From Powellomyces hirtus (Eukaryota > Chytridiomycota > Chytridiomycetes > Spizellomycetales > Powellomycetaceae): a stretch of DNA of 64,000 nt. The stretch spans positions 310,001 through 374,000 of the forward strand of contig JAHLKG010000002.1 of NCBI GenBank assembly GCA_025526995.1, given 5' to 3'. Shown here piece after piece: positions 34,040 through 45,104 of the stretch. Below the pieces are notes generated by a model. That model had not been told where the DNA came from, made no database searches, and was given only the letters and a program-made list of their open reading frames with translations. The first letter of the stretch is position 1. Each line of letters begins with the position of its first letter. The position numbers and the translations under genes are program-made.

Positions 34040-35928
34040 GATGGGTGGTGGCGGGGGTTGTTGATGGAAATAGGAAACGAGGGAGAGGACGCGGTGGTCT
34101 GCTGCTCCGAGAGCCGGCGGGGCTGAAGACGACAAAGGGGACGAGGAGGCGTGGTCGGAGAGAGCGGGGATGTCGATAATGTGTGGTATGTATGATGGGG
34201 TGGTGGACGATTGTGAATGTGGTTCCGCTATCGGAGGGTCGTGTGGTGATGCGACGGTACTCAGCATTCCCTTCAAATCTGCCAAAATATTCTTACTCCC
34301 ACTTCCCGGGTTCTGGCGCGGCACACCCATCTGGAACACGATGGTCGGCTTCACCCCTCTCAAAAAATGCACCAGTAGATCCAGTCCCATGCCTTTAATC
34401 CACCCATGGGTATTCACAACCACCGGGACGCTCTCCCCGTCGTCGTCTCCATGCGCAATTTCCGTTTCGTACACGTGGAAGAGATGGCGGAGGCAGGCGA
34501 GGTAGTAGTCCGGGTCGCTGCGGGGAGAGGTGTCGCCAATGTAGGCCGAGCGGTAAGGTTGCGTGAGGTGGGTGTACGGGGGACCCAGGATGGGGGAGGT
34601 GAGGAGGTGGAGGGAGGCCATGCCGGTTGGGGTGTGTTCGCATTGGCCAATGTCGCATTCGAGGTAGGCTACTTTGGTGTACCTGCCGTTAGAGTCATCA
34701 GTACACGTGATTGAGAGGTGTTCTCTTCTGCAAGCATGAGTAGGAGTGTTTTAAATTACTCACCGATTCATAAGCTTATTGACCAAGTACCGTCCAAACG
34801 TCGACTTGCCCATATTCTTGCTTCCCACCGTGCACAGCACTGTGCGGGACGAGGCAGGGCCGGCCAGCAAGGAGTGGGTTGCTAGGTCCCATTCTCGGGG
34901 AATGATGAGCGGTCGGACGTCGGGGTTCGGGTTCAGCAGTGGGACTACGCCAGGGATGTTTATGCCATCCGGCTGTGCGGATTCAAAGGATTACGGATCA
35001 GTTCGACTGCTGGCGTGTAAAGATAGGATGGAGACGTAGAACATACCGAATCCAATAAGCTTTCATCCCCAAACCACTGCCGCATATTCGGCAACGGCCT
35101 TGTAACATCCACAATACTACGGTCACTCATGGCTCTAATCGCAATAACAGTGACATCCCGCTCCTCCCTCACCGCCAACCGTTCCAACAACTCCTTGATC
35201 TCCGCCAGAATCTCACTGCTCGCCATCACCGACGTCTCCCACCTCCTCTCCACCGCCGCCACATTCCCATCCAACAACGGGTTCGCTTCCGCCTTTGCCG
35301 TAAAAACCGGTATGCTATGCGAACTGGGTGCAAAACACGGGTGGAAGTACGTTGGCGGCGGGCGGGAGCGAAGCATCGCCATGCTGTTGTTGCAGATCGA
35401 AGCCCATTCGATATCCCCCGAGAATTCAAGGCCAAAGAGCGTAAAGTGGCCGAGGATGGGGGTGAAGGTGAACACGCCTTGGAATCCGATCGTCTCGCCT
35501 GCTCGCAGTCCCAACAGGCAGAGGTCCGTCCCATTACTCACTACATTCGCCGCAGTAGGTCGAAAAGTCGAAACCGCAATGCGTCCAACCTCAACTCTCT
35601 CCACACCATTTCCCCTTTCTCTCCCCTCTGCAGCCGTCATCCTCCCCCTCCTCTCCCTATGCACCGCCGCATCCCCACTCCGCGGCGCATGCAACAATGC
35701 CGGTTTGGCCAGTATATCGTCTAGCGAAGCCGGGACCGCCGAGGTAGTGATGACTTCCGACAACCGCGCATGCCCAACATTTGTTATCGGGGAACCGACG
35801 GTGGGGCGTTTGATTTTTTTGAGGGACCGGAGGGCGGAGAAGGAATTGTGGGAGTAGGCGGAGAAGCTGGATTCCTTGTCGTTGGAATGCATGTTGCGTT
35901 TTGTGCCCCGGTCGGGACTTTGTTCCAT
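33437..35928 (-). CDS. GRC3: Polynucleotide 5'-hydroxyl kinase Grc3 / NOL9 (rRNA ITS2 processing)
   Basis: Grc3/NOL9 phosphorylates the 5'-OH end of RNA made by Las1 during removal of ITS2 from pre-rRNA in the nucleolus. The start MEQSPDRGTKRNMHSND at 35928 begins a basic disordered N-terminus. The beta-sandwich domain follows (AVSTFRPTAANVVSNGTDLCLLGL; GHFTLFGLEFSGD). The second exon (about 34764-34970) carries the P-loop VGSKNMGKSTFGRYLVN. The third exon begins KVAYLECDIGQCEHTPTG, the Walker B/lid region, and continues with PVVVNTHGWIKGMGLDLL and PTIVFQMG. A run of about 24 Asn, encoded by a triplet microsatellite, is inserted at about 33966-34041, followed by QWTFDTPLTARIPFRVPF and the conserved C-terminus. 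Stop TAA is at 33437-33439. Two introns. The protein is about 720 residues. Confidence 0.92.
33967..34041. repeat. Uninterrupted (GTT)n / (AAC)n microsatellite, about 24 units, coding
   Basis: A pure triplet repeat runs across about 74 bases on the + strand. It encodes polyasparagine in GRC3 on the minus strand and stays in frame. It lies between two conserved parts of the kinase, so it is probably a disordered surface loop. Unit count is likely to vary between strains. Confidence 0.95.
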
Positions 35929-36301
35929 TGCACACTCAGGTAAGGACGAGAGACATTGGCTATGAACAGATGCCGGTCTCTCCACTCTGCCCTTCCAAAA
36001 TGCACGGTGTGCTAATGACAGTTGTTTGCAAAACTGTGAGGACAAGAATTCTGCAAAGGCACATCACGTGAGCTTAGCTACGCGATCGCCTTTTCGACGA
36101 AGGTCTTCAAGGACGTCCACCTCTGAACGGGTGCTGTGTCATCATCCTTTTCAAAACGGAGTAATCTCTTGACGAGAATAACAAGTCCGTGACAGACCAG
36201 CACAATAGATTCTCTCAGTCACGGTCCTAATCGTTGATTATTCAGAAACATTATATCCCGCCACAATGGCCGGCCAGTGCTAGTAGCCTACAATCCTAAT
36301 G
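35929..36301. other. Intergenic, about 370 bp, upstream of GRC3
   Basis: Presumed GRC3 promoter. The GRC3 frame stays open to 36045 without an ATG. No other feature was recognised. Confidence 0.4.
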
Positions 36302-37370
36302 CTAACTTGATTGAATCTTTTGCATCCCACGACAATGCATTAATCCAGACTCCCCTACTTTGTCTCTCTGAATCTTCTGAAAAGCATCCACTAGCATGGA
36401 ATATATCGAATCACAGTCGTCGGCTCCATGTGGAAAACTGTATTGTTGGCGTGGATCAACAACAATGCGATTTTCCACATGACGCCAGACCTCTTCCAAC
36501 AGTAAAGCTCCCGAACATGGCAACCTTCAACTATACTAAACGCAATTGATCATTTCGCCTTCCGCCCCTGGCAACGATGAGATACGCCGATAGGTGCCCG
36601 CACTGACTATGAATCTGTGGAAGGGGAATTCACTTCATTTGGGACTTGTACTGTACACTTGAGAAGAAGACTGCTCTTCCTCCACCAAGTTAGGGACCTC
36701 CAGGTTCCGATTCAGAAGTACAATGCCATCTCCGTATATTTGAGAATAACCCGTCTTCCTCCATTCGAGAATTGCCGGGTAGCCCTTGGCGCTTGCTTCG
36801 TCCAATTGCTTCCTCAGAGTATTTCAAGAGAAGATCACCCGCCTTCCACCATTCAAGGATCCACAGGCGACAGTTTGCACCGGCTGCGTTGACCGCCTTG
36901 GCGATATATTCAAGCCGACAGCCCCTTGCCTTGCACCATTCGAGGACCGAGAGGTAGCCGTTCGACCTTGCTGTATCCATTGCCTCCTGTGTGTGCTAAG
37001 GAGCAGACCACTACTTTTCCATCATTCGAGAACAGAGCTGAGCCGTTGGCACTTGCTCCATCCGTTGCCCTTTCCGTGTATTCAACCGATCCGCTCGCCA
37101 TCCAAAATTTGAGCACGCGGATGTGCCCGTTGGCATTTGGCCTGTCCATTGCCGCCAATGTACACTTGAGTCGAGAACCACTCGCCTTCTACCAGTTAAG
37201 AACCGACATGTGCCCGCGAGAACTCGCTTCATCCAGCGCACTTTCCCATGAAATCCGCTGGCCATTTGAAATTCGAGAACGCACGGCTAACCATTTGCAC
37301 TTGCACACATTTCACAAAGCTGCGGCTACGGCTATTCTAGGGCACACTTCTTTCAAACCACGTTAGCTCC
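36302..37370 (-). pseudogene. Degenerate ankyrin-repeat gene
   Basis: On the minus strand several ankyrin-like units of the NGH..VL(E/K)WW type can be read, but not in one open frame. Examples: ALDEASSRGHMSVLNW (37230-37180), AMDRPNANGHIRVLKFW (37155-37105), AMDTARSNGYLSVLEWCK (36985-36930) and ANCRLWILEWWKAGDL (36880-36830). After VLNW a stop (TAG) replaces the second Trp of the usual WWK, a single-base change from TGG. Further stops and frame changes occur near 37015 and beyond 37265. No intact start or end is visible, and similarity fades below 36690. The repeat style resembles the large ankyrin families of chytrids and oomycetes. The left boundary is approximate. Confidence 0.65.
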
Positions 37371-37726
37371 GAAGGAGTGAAGCCGCAAAACAGTTGCGCG
37401 CCCACGATTCAGTGCAGCGAGAGATGACCTGCAATTTCGAAGTCAACACAGACTTGAGCGTTTACAGTAGGGTGAATGAATGAATCAATCCTCATCCCAT
37501 CTTGACCTCCGAGTCCCGTGCGACAACTGAATTTGCATGTGTCAAATATGAGATTATTGTTCCCGTGACCTCTCGCAAAAGCCATCATCGCGTTGTGCTG
37601 CGCTCGACCTTGCTTTGATCAATCAATGGGACGTCATTGATGAGAGTTTGCTCTTTTCCCAAACAGCTGCCAGTAGCATTACAAAAAAATCAGAAACCAT
37701 CGTCTTGATAACAATTATCAGACACG
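37371..37726. other. Intergenic, about 355 bp, upstream of the PDK gene
   Basis: Contains a GAATGAATGAATCAATC stretch at 37474-37490. Presumed promoter of the kinase gene. No other signal was seen. Confidence 0.4.
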
Positions 37727-39329
37727 ATGGTCAACAAATTCTCGCCGGCTCTGCTGGAGTCTGTGAAGAAGCTGGCACTGCAACCTCAGACTCCCGTGTC
37801 TTTGAGGCAATTCGTCGAGTTTGGTAAGATGCTGAGCATCTGTGAGAATGCGTTTCTTCAGGCTCACACTGACTTTCAATAACTATGTGCCCCAGGTCAT
37901 AGACCTTCCCCAACGACAATTCTTCGCGGAAACCAGTTTGTCCAGCACGAACTCCCCGTCCGACTTGCGCATCGCGTCGTGGAGTTGGAGAACCTACCCC
38001 ACGGCCTGTCCGACATGCCCAGCATTAAACGAGTGAAGGACTGGTACACACAAAGTTTTGAAGATTTGACAAATCTGCCAACACCAGAAACCTTTGGCGT
38101 ACCCATCAACGCTTTAAAAGGGATGGAGAAACCTGGGGCGGACAACAATGGCGGCGGTAAGACCGAATGTTTCGTGTCGATGCCAGTTTTCCGAATTGCC
38201 ATCTAACCAAATCGACATCTACGCATTCCTTAGGCCTCAAGTAAGCTCGTCCTCCGGGATTAAGACCGGATCCAAGTGCAGCGTGCTAATTGACATCCCG
38301 ATAGGTACTTCAACCCGAGCGCCAATGGCAACGACATACCGGAGCTGGATGCGTGGAACGCGGAATTCATCAAGTGCATAGAAGGGATCAAGAGACGGCA
38401 CGATCCCACCGTGAAGACTGTTGGTACGTTGACCCACGCTTTTGATTATGCAGACTAGGTATGCGTCATGGATACTTATCATGCGCATTCAGCCCAAGGA
38501 GTGCTGGAATTGAAAGAACACTGGCAACGGGCGAAATCGCCAATGTTGAAGAACGTCACTGGGGCTCCCCTGCCACTTCCCACGGTCATACAATCTTTTC
38601 TGGATCGATTCTACCTGTCACGTATCGGCATCCGAATGCTGATTGGCCAGACAGTCTCACTCAATAAATCTTCCAAAGCGACGCAACCAGGACACGAGGA
38701 TTATGTCGGTATCATCTGCACAAAGACCAATCTGGGTCAGGTGGCATGGGAAGCCGCACAAGATGCCAGAACGATATGTCAGGACTACTACGGAGTATGG
38801 GGAGGACCAGAAATCAAGCTGTTGGGAAAGACCGATGTGGAGTTCATGTATGTCCCGTCACATCTGCACCACATGTTGTTTGAGTTGCTCAAGAACTCGC
38901 TGCGAGCGGTCGTGGAACGACATGGCGTTGATTGTGATGAGTGGCCCGACATCAAGGTTGTGGTCGCCGAAGGAAAAGAGGACATCACCATCAAAATCAG
39001 TGACGAAGGCGGAGGTATCCCACGGAGCGGGATGCCGTTGATCTGGACGTATATGTACACGACAGCCGAGAATCCTTCATTGGAAGACACTGACAGTCGT
39101 GGAGACTTCCGGGCACCAATGGCGGGGTAAGCCCATTCGTTCTCATTTCGACCCGAGGTTTTCCTACTAATGGTAGCTCTCTGCTAGATACGGCTATGGA
39201 CTGCCAATCACAAGATTGTACGCACGGTACTTTGGTGGTGACCTTCGGCTGATCAGCATGGAAGGTTATGGAACGGACGCGTACCTTCATTTGAGTCGAT
39301 TGTCAAACGAGGATGAACCGTTACCATGA
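37727..39329 (+). CDS. Mitochondrial pyruvate dehydrogenase kinase (PDK/BCKDK family)
   Basis: This protein kinase of the GHKL fold phosphorylates the E1alpha subunit of pyruvate dehydrogenase in the mitochondrial matrix and turns the complex off. The start [19 protein letters not shown] at 37727 leads into the helical regulatory domain ([55 protein letters not shown]). The ATP domain has the N box [12 protein letters not shown], the G1 box [10 protein letters not shown], and [18 protein letters not shown]. The C-terminus GTDAYLHL ends at TGA 39327-39329. About five short introns lie at 37830-37900, 38155-38230, 38250-38300, 38425-38490 and 39125-39190. The spacing of the [18 protein letters not shown] region is more like PDK than branched-chain kinase; that distinction is not certain. 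Confidence 0.92.
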
Positions 39330-39360
39330 AAATATCATTATTGTACATTTAATCACGCGT

Positions 39361-39376
39361 CCCCCCCCCCCCCCCC
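39361..39376. repeat. Poly-C tract, 16 bases, downstream of the PDK gene
   Basis: A run of 16 C directly after the kinase 3' end. A similar tract is found at 43261-43286. Homopolymer length may be affected by sequencing error. Confidence 0.9.
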
Positions 39377-39596
39377 ATGCCCCCAAGTTCCACGCGAACC
39401 TTATCTCGTCATCGTGTACACAGCTTCTCCGCAGGAAGTGCACAGAGCTTACATGCATGAGTTGGCTTACTGGTGGAGGTATGAGCATCGTGAAGGCGTC
39501 GGTGTTCATGCTTTCACGGCAGTGACCACACGAACGTTTCCCGCCTTTCGCTCAAGATATTGACTTTTGAAACCAATGTCTCTCCCTGGTGCGAGC

Positions 39597-40100
39597 TCAG
39601 CAGTCGAGGAAATCAGCAGCCATCAAAAGTTCTAGTGCAATCTCTGGCGCGATCGCAAAGTCGGCAATCTCAGACGTCGTGTTCGTATATCGGACCTTGT
39701 AATATAAGTATTTGCAAACTTCTTCCAGAATCACGGCTCTGTGTGGGCGGGAGAGGTTGATGAGCTCAGTTCGAACAGGTTTTAAAGGCAGGCATCGGGG
39801 CCGTGGCGAAAAGTAGACCATGGGAATTGGTTCTCACTTGATGTCCCGGAAGTTGACTGTGTTCTGCACCGATTCGGTAAATTGTCCTGAAAACTATTGA
39901 TCAGTACACAATTCGTCTAGCAGCTTTGTTGTTTTGCCACGCTGACCACGTCCAAAACGCTAATCCTCTGAGACTTTACCTGGACTTGACAGCATGTTTT
40001 TTATCGTCCCTGAAGCCATCGCGCATTTCCGATCAATGATAAACTCAAATCCATCGGCGCTGACGAGCTTGACTGTTTCTGGGAGTGTGTCTTCTGTCAT
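39597..40100 (-). CDS. ELC1: Elongin C (SKP1-like BTB/POZ subunit of Cullin E3 ligases)
   Basis: Elongin C is a SKP1-fold adaptor that links substrate receptors to Cullin scaffolds and also acts in RNA polymerase II degradation. Three exons join cleanly. They give [32 protein letters not shown], then [16 protein letters not shown], then [42 protein letters not shown] (quoted by its ends [12 protein letters not shown] and [10 protein letters not shown]). The FLDC ending and the internal blocks are diagnostic. The start at 40100 ([12 protein letters not shown]) places the conserved core where it lies in other elongin C proteins. The frame is open further upstream to another ATG at 40253 (MTASEDNKNDGF), which would come within 17 bases of the divergent TLS1 start. 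Stop TGA is at 39597-39599. Confidence 0.92.
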
Positions 40101-40269
40101 GTCTTTGCACAGTTGATTTGGATAACCCTTATTGAAATTCTCGAAGATGTGGGTATTAGGGGATGCGACTCCGAACCCTCGGTTCGCGGTTTTGTCACCG
40201 TGCGCAGCAGCTTGCATGAACCCGTCATTTTTGTTGTCCTCGCTCGCAGTCATTACAATTGGAGGGAAA

Positions 40270-41588
40270 ATGACAGCACCGACGAAGAAGCCTCGACGGC
40301 AATACCGTTCCCGAGATACTGCTGACGAAGATGATGAAAGTAGTGCCGCTGTGACATCGACAGGCATTGACGATGCCACAGGGGATGCTCCGGGAGTGGA
40401 AGGTCACTCTGTTAGGCACGTTTTTCTCATCCCCTCCTCTCTCCATCACAGCCACTAACCAACCTTCGCACACAGTTTGGTCCTACGAGAAGCTCTCGAA
40501 CTCCGCAAATTTCGACGGCGGGCGCCCGGGATGGATCTCGCCGACCTCAATCGCGGGGACACGAGTCGCCGCGGCGGCAAAAAGGACAAAACAGCAGCGG
40601 CGGATGCCGACAATGACGACCCGTGGAAACTAAAATCAGGCGGCGGGCTCATCAACATGGACCAAGTCCGTGGGATGACGTTTGGTGGGGATGATGCCGA
40701 TAAGGCGGCGACGACGGCGGGGGGAGGGTTCGCGACGGAAAGCAATGCGATGGATACTGAGCGGCACATGTAAGCACGCTTGAGGAGCTGATCGGGTGAT
40801 AAACATTGTGGGGATGCTGACGCTGTATCGTTTTTTCAGGCGGGAGTTTATTGAGAAGGAAATGCGGAAACGACGCGGAGATGATGGAGGTGCCGCGGGC
40901 CCATCGGGCGGGGCCGAAACCACAGATAGCAAAGACCCGCACGACGAGCTGTTCCAGATACCCGATCACCTGAAGGTTGTGACGCCCACATCTGCTTCTC
41001 CTCGACGCCACCGCAACATACAACTGATACCAACTTTATTCACTTACATTCCAGACCATCTCCGCCCCCGTGAGTGAAGGCAACGTCACACTTTCAACAT
41101 CCATGTTGACAGCGATCCCCGAAATCGACCTGGGGATAACGTCCAAACTGAAGAACATTGAAGAAACGGAAAAAGCTAAACGGAAATTGATCGAGCGCAA
41201 TACGAGCGTTATGGCTGACAAGCTGAAAATGGGCGGTGGGACCGAGGTCGCGTCGGAGAGATGTGCGTGTAGACCCCAAGATGTTGTGAGGAACGTGTCA
41301 TACACGGTACTGAGTTTTATTGTGTGTTTAGATTGGACCGGACACAAATACCAGCAACGGAGAGACGATGATCGGGATCAGGGCGCCGCCAATAATGGTG
41401 CGGGTGGAGAGCGGAATCAGGATGGAAGCAAGAAGAAGTTTGATCGCAGGACCATGGCTACTGGTAAGTACGGGTCTTTGTGTTGGACACTCCTCGCACA
41501 TCGCGTTTTCCACATCATTGTATCTCACACTTTCCTATCAGACGAAATGGTCATGGAGCGATTCAAGAAACGGATACGACGGGGATAA
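40270..41588 (+). CDS. TLS1: C9orf78 / TLS1 family splicing-associated protein
   Basis: This family (human C9orf78, fission yeast Tls1) associates with the U5 helicase Brr2 and affects splice-site choice; in fission yeast it also affects telomere length. The start MTAPTKKPRRQYRSRD at 40270 is basic and acidic. Conserved blocks follow in order: REALELRKFRRRAPGMDLADL, DDPWKLKSGGGLINMDQVRG, REFIEKEMRKRRGD, HDELFQIPDHLKV, MLTAIPEIDLGITSKLKNIEETEKAK, GHKYQQR, and the C-terminal DEMVMERFKKRIRRG. Stop TAA is at 41586-41588. Introns lie at about 40417-40473, 40771-40838, 40979-41053, 41262-41332 and 41464-41541. It is divergent from elongin C. Length is about 285 residues, as in human (289). Confidence 0.92.
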
Positions 41589-41766
41589 GATCCGCGCCAA
41601 CTCTGATCTGCATCATGTGCAGACATTACGGAGTCAACCAGCGAAAGAAGAAGGGGCAGCCCCGACTATTTGTACAGTATTTTTATTTTTTGAGCATCTT
41701 TTCTTTTCATATCGAATCGCATGGGAACCACCATTTGCCTGTTTGTATGCTGCCCTTTGCATCTAT

Positions 41767-43736
41767 TTACACAGTGAGATCTATGGTATCGATGTCACCA
41801 AAGCCAACCTCGTGCATGGGCATGCTCGGCTCGTCTTCTTCTGAATCTGATAAAATCTCAATGACGTCCTCTTCCTGCTGTTGCCCATCCGCGTCTTTAT
41901 ATGCAGCCCCTTCCGCATCATCACTAAGTTCCTCTTCCTCCTCCTCCTCTTCTGACTCCTGCTCTTCTCCATGGTTTTCTCCATTTGCCTCTCCTTCTTC
42001 ATCAGTTGCTGCCAAAGACAAGAAGTCGGCTGATCTTGACGGTCCTTGTTCAGTATCAGAATCCCCGGAATCCTCGGAATCCATAGCCAATGCAAAATTG
42101 GGACGAATAGGAAGTCGCAACAGCTGCTCCTGCTCCTCATCATCACCCTCCGCCGCAAGTAAAGGGGCTTTCCATTTGTTGCCAGCCTTGCCGCCAGCTT
42201 TATTCATTTTAGGTTTCTTGTGCGGCAAGCGGCATTTGGGCGTCGAACACTTTCCCGCGGCGGCAAAGTCAGGGCACTCGCAGACGTGCCGCTGTTTGCA
42301 CTGAGCACCGGCAGCGCAGAACCCTTCCGTGGCAAATGCTCGACAAACAGGTGCGTCAGGACTTAACTTTACATGCAAATACGGACAGTTTTCCTTCGTG
42401 CACCTTCCGCGTTCGAAATATACGCATACTGGCATATTGAACGCGGTGGGCTTGTGCGAGAGTTTGCATGGTTTGCTGATACATGTTCCAGCCACGAATT
42501 GCGGGCATATGGCAATCCTAGAAGAGTCATGAACGAAGGGACAGAAACTGCCTCTACTGCACATGCCTTTTGTTTCATGCGCGACAGTTGATCAGGGTAC
42601 TAAAAAAAACATGGTGATAACACATCACGAAACGCAAAGAACATAATACGGTACCATATCTGTAATATTGACAATGTCGTTCAACTCGCCGTGTTCTTGT
42701 TTTGAGTAATTTTGGCGTCTTAACTGCGCTCCTGCGAAAAGTGTCAACATCTAGACGTGATTGTGAGTTTCGACAAAGTACAACAGACTTGTGCGGCGTG
42801 CGAAGTATTCTTGTCAATACAAGGTTTCCACTTTTAGCACGGGTATATGATTGTCCATTGAGAACGAGACTCTTTGGTGTTTTTGAGCCGGGCGTGCCTG
42901 CTTTTGTCAACAGGTCAATAATGAAAAAAAAAAAGAGAAATGGTCTGACTCTCTGGGTTATCACTTACCATCTGTTTTCCGAACGAGTTTTTTGCCGGAC
43001 GACCCACGAACGAACTCAACTCCATTGATGCTTATTGCTTTAACAGTTCGAGGTGTTGCTGGGCGATTTGCCACCGGTGTCGCAACTTTGTGCAGTTGCG
43101 TCCCACTGGCGCTTTTGCTGTACGCTCGCCCATTTACAATAACGAGTGATTGATTTGCTGAAGGGCGGATTTTATGCATGCTGGGTAAGGGTCTGACAGG
43201 TTTTACAGCAGCGTTGACTGAGAGGATCCAGGTTTTAGCGTTTTGCATTTGTTGCTGCATCCCCCCCCCCCCCCCCGCCCCCCCCCACAATGGTGACTAC
43301 TAACCAGTTCCAACTCTGACAAGCTTATTGCCTTTCCTGAAGTATTTCACTGGTGTATCAGTCTTGGCCACCGCAACTACGCCCGGTCTCGTTAACCCAG
43401 TAGCTACACCTCGACTTGACACAACACTACAACCCTGATGACCAGGCGCAGCGGCATTGCTCGTTACCAGAGTCCGGTTTGGGCCACCAGGTCTTGAGAC
43501 CGGTCTTGAATATGAGTGATACGCTACTGGCCGCTGGTATGGTGCCGGACGTTGATATGGTGCTGGGCGCTGATAAGATGCTGGGCGGGGTGGTGCAACA
43601 GTTTGTTTGGTTCCCAAAGCCCCTGTGAAGTTCGTCACGCGAGTGAGAAAAAAAAACCAAGACACAATTGCAACCGGAGCGGATTGGCACCTGATAGAAG
43701 GGCAATTTGCCGTAGGATTTCGCTGTTATCGCTCAT
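41767..43736 (-). CDS. ZC3H3: CCCH zinc-finger protein ZC3H3-like (poly(A) mRNA export / polyadenylation factor)
   Basis: ZC3H3 interacts with the 3'-end processing machinery and is needed for poly(A) RNA export. The start MSDNSEILRQIALLSG at 43736 is followed by an exon with QRPAPYQRPAPYQRP repeats. Four short units of the type (Y/F)xRxxxGxxLV follow (KYFRKGNKLVRVG, AYSKSASGTQLHKV, EFVRGSSGKKLVRK, SYTRAKSGNLVLTR). The five CCCH fingers are tightly spaced: CQYYRYGMCSRGSFCPFVH, CPQFVAGTCISKPCKLSH, CVYFERGRCTKENCPYLH, CRAFATEGFCAAGAQCKQRH and CPDFAAAGKCSTPKCRLPH. A long acidic tail ends DIDTIDLTV at 41767. The first finger is split by an intron (about 42567-42649) whose removal restores C-X7-C-X5-C-X3-H exactly. 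Five fingers in tandem with the upstream repeats match ZC3H3 rather than CPSF30. Confidence 0.85.
43261..43286. repeat. Poly-C tract (26 bases, one G interruption), intronic in ZC3H3
   Basis: Sixteen C, one G, nine C. On the ZC3H3 coding strand it is a G run inside the intron between the second and third coding exons. Confidence 0.85.
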
Positions 43737-43986
43737 TTTAAAGTTAAAAAGCGGTTGAAAGCTAGGCTAATTCTTGGTTTACTGCAGGGTGACCGCAAGG
43801 TGACGGCGGGATCCGCGGTCAACGTCCGATTGGTAAGCAGTCCCACATGCTTGGTCTGCGCAAGCGCGGGACGGTTTTCATACCTACTGAGAAGTCAACA
43901 TTCATCGCATACTCCAAAAGAAAGTTCTTTCTCGTATCAGTTTATGATATATTGGATGAATATACACGAATTCGACTGGTGGTTCT

Positions 43987-45104
43987 TTACTCTTTGCCGA
44001 TTCTGATGACATACTTGTAGCCATGGACTTTCCCTGCTTTGATATCCTTCAATGTGGATTCGACCGCGGAAAGTCCTCCCTCAACGACCTTGTGCGGATG
44101 GGCCGAGAACCATCCATCAACGAGTCCGTCCGCCATCAGTTCATAAAGCGCACGCGCACACTGCTTCCCGCCCACCACCTTTCCAGATGCTTTGTCAATC
44201 TCGGCATGCGCATCCCCGACGGTTGTGATTGTGTATTTGACCGTCTTCGGCATGTCCTTGTACTCTCCGGGCAAAACTAGTGTCAACTTTCCGGTCTCGT
44301 GGTCGAGTGCCTTGGCTATGTTGACGTACGACCCGTGTTCAGAGGTTGCGTCGAACGCATGCCTGATCTTCACGCCCTCGGGTACGGCGCTCTTCAGCGC
44401 ATTGACGACCGCTTCGTCTCCATCTTGATAGTTGATAATCGTATCGCCTTTGCTTCTGTCAATCAATGATTCCACGAGCGCGGTACTTTTTCCCGCGACA
44501 GCGAGAATGGGGTGTATGTTGGACGCGATGGCGAGCTTGATTGCGAATGCACCGACGGCAGAGGCTGCACCGTAGATTATGAGGGGGGTGGGCTCCGTTA
44601 AAGGCCACCAGGGGAGAGGGAGGCGAAGGCGGTCGTAGAGCCCAAGGGCGGCTGTCAGGGCTGCAAGGGGAATTGTAGCAGCCTCTGTACGCAGTCACAA
44701 CAAAGTGGTTTAGTGAGATGATGCATTAATGAGACTTAGGAAGATGCCTTACCTTCAAAGCTGGTTTTCTCCGGCAAGTGAAACGTCGTATGCTCCCAGG
44801 CGACCGCATATTCCGCATAACTGCCGCCCGGTTTCATCATCTCATGGAATGCCGCAACCCTGTCCCCAACCCGAAACTTTTTCACTTTGTCTCCGACAGC
44901 ATGTACATAACCAGCTATGTCGTCCCCTTGGTTGGATTCACCACCAAACCATTCAGGAAGCTTCCAGTCTTTGGGATTCGTGCCGGAGAAAATGACACGG
45001 ATAACGAGTTGCCCGGGGAGTGGGGTGGGGATTGGCTTCGTGACGATGGAAACTTTCAGGGCTTGATCAATAAGGGCTTCTTGCATTGTTGTTGGTGTTG
45101 ACAT
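43987..45104 (-). CDS. Zinc-binding-type alcohol dehydrogenase / enoyl reductase, LovC-like (MDR superfamily)
   Basis: A medium-chain dehydrogenase/reductase likely to use NADPH to reduce an activated double bond or quinone. The start MSTPTTMQEALIDQALK is at 45104. The N-terminal GroES-like fold has FSGTNPKDWKLPEWFGG, DDIAGYVHAVGDKVKKFRVGDRVAAF and GGSYAEYAV. The second exon has AATIPLAALTAALGLYDRL and the Rossmann segment IYGAASAVGAFAIKLA. An intron falls at about 44685-44752. The stop is TAA 43987-43989. The structural-zinc cysteines and catalytic zinc ligands of true alcohol dehydrogenases are absent. The closest type is the LovC-like trans-enoyl reductase/quinone reductase group widespread in fungi. 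No polyketide synthase lies in the window, so a role in secondary metabolism is not supported. Substrate unknown. Confidence 0.85.

Noticed and set aside
33839..34126. Plus-strand open frame with a long polyvaline run.
   Set aside because: It is the complement of the polyasparagine microsatellite in GRC3, which is supported by conserved flanking kinase sequence.
43987..45104. LovC-like reductase as a sign of a polyketide biosynthetic cluster.
   Set aside because: No polyketide synthase, transporter or tailoring cluster lies within the window; neighbours are housekeeping genes. The 2OG oxygenase at 56767 is 12 kb away and also isolated.
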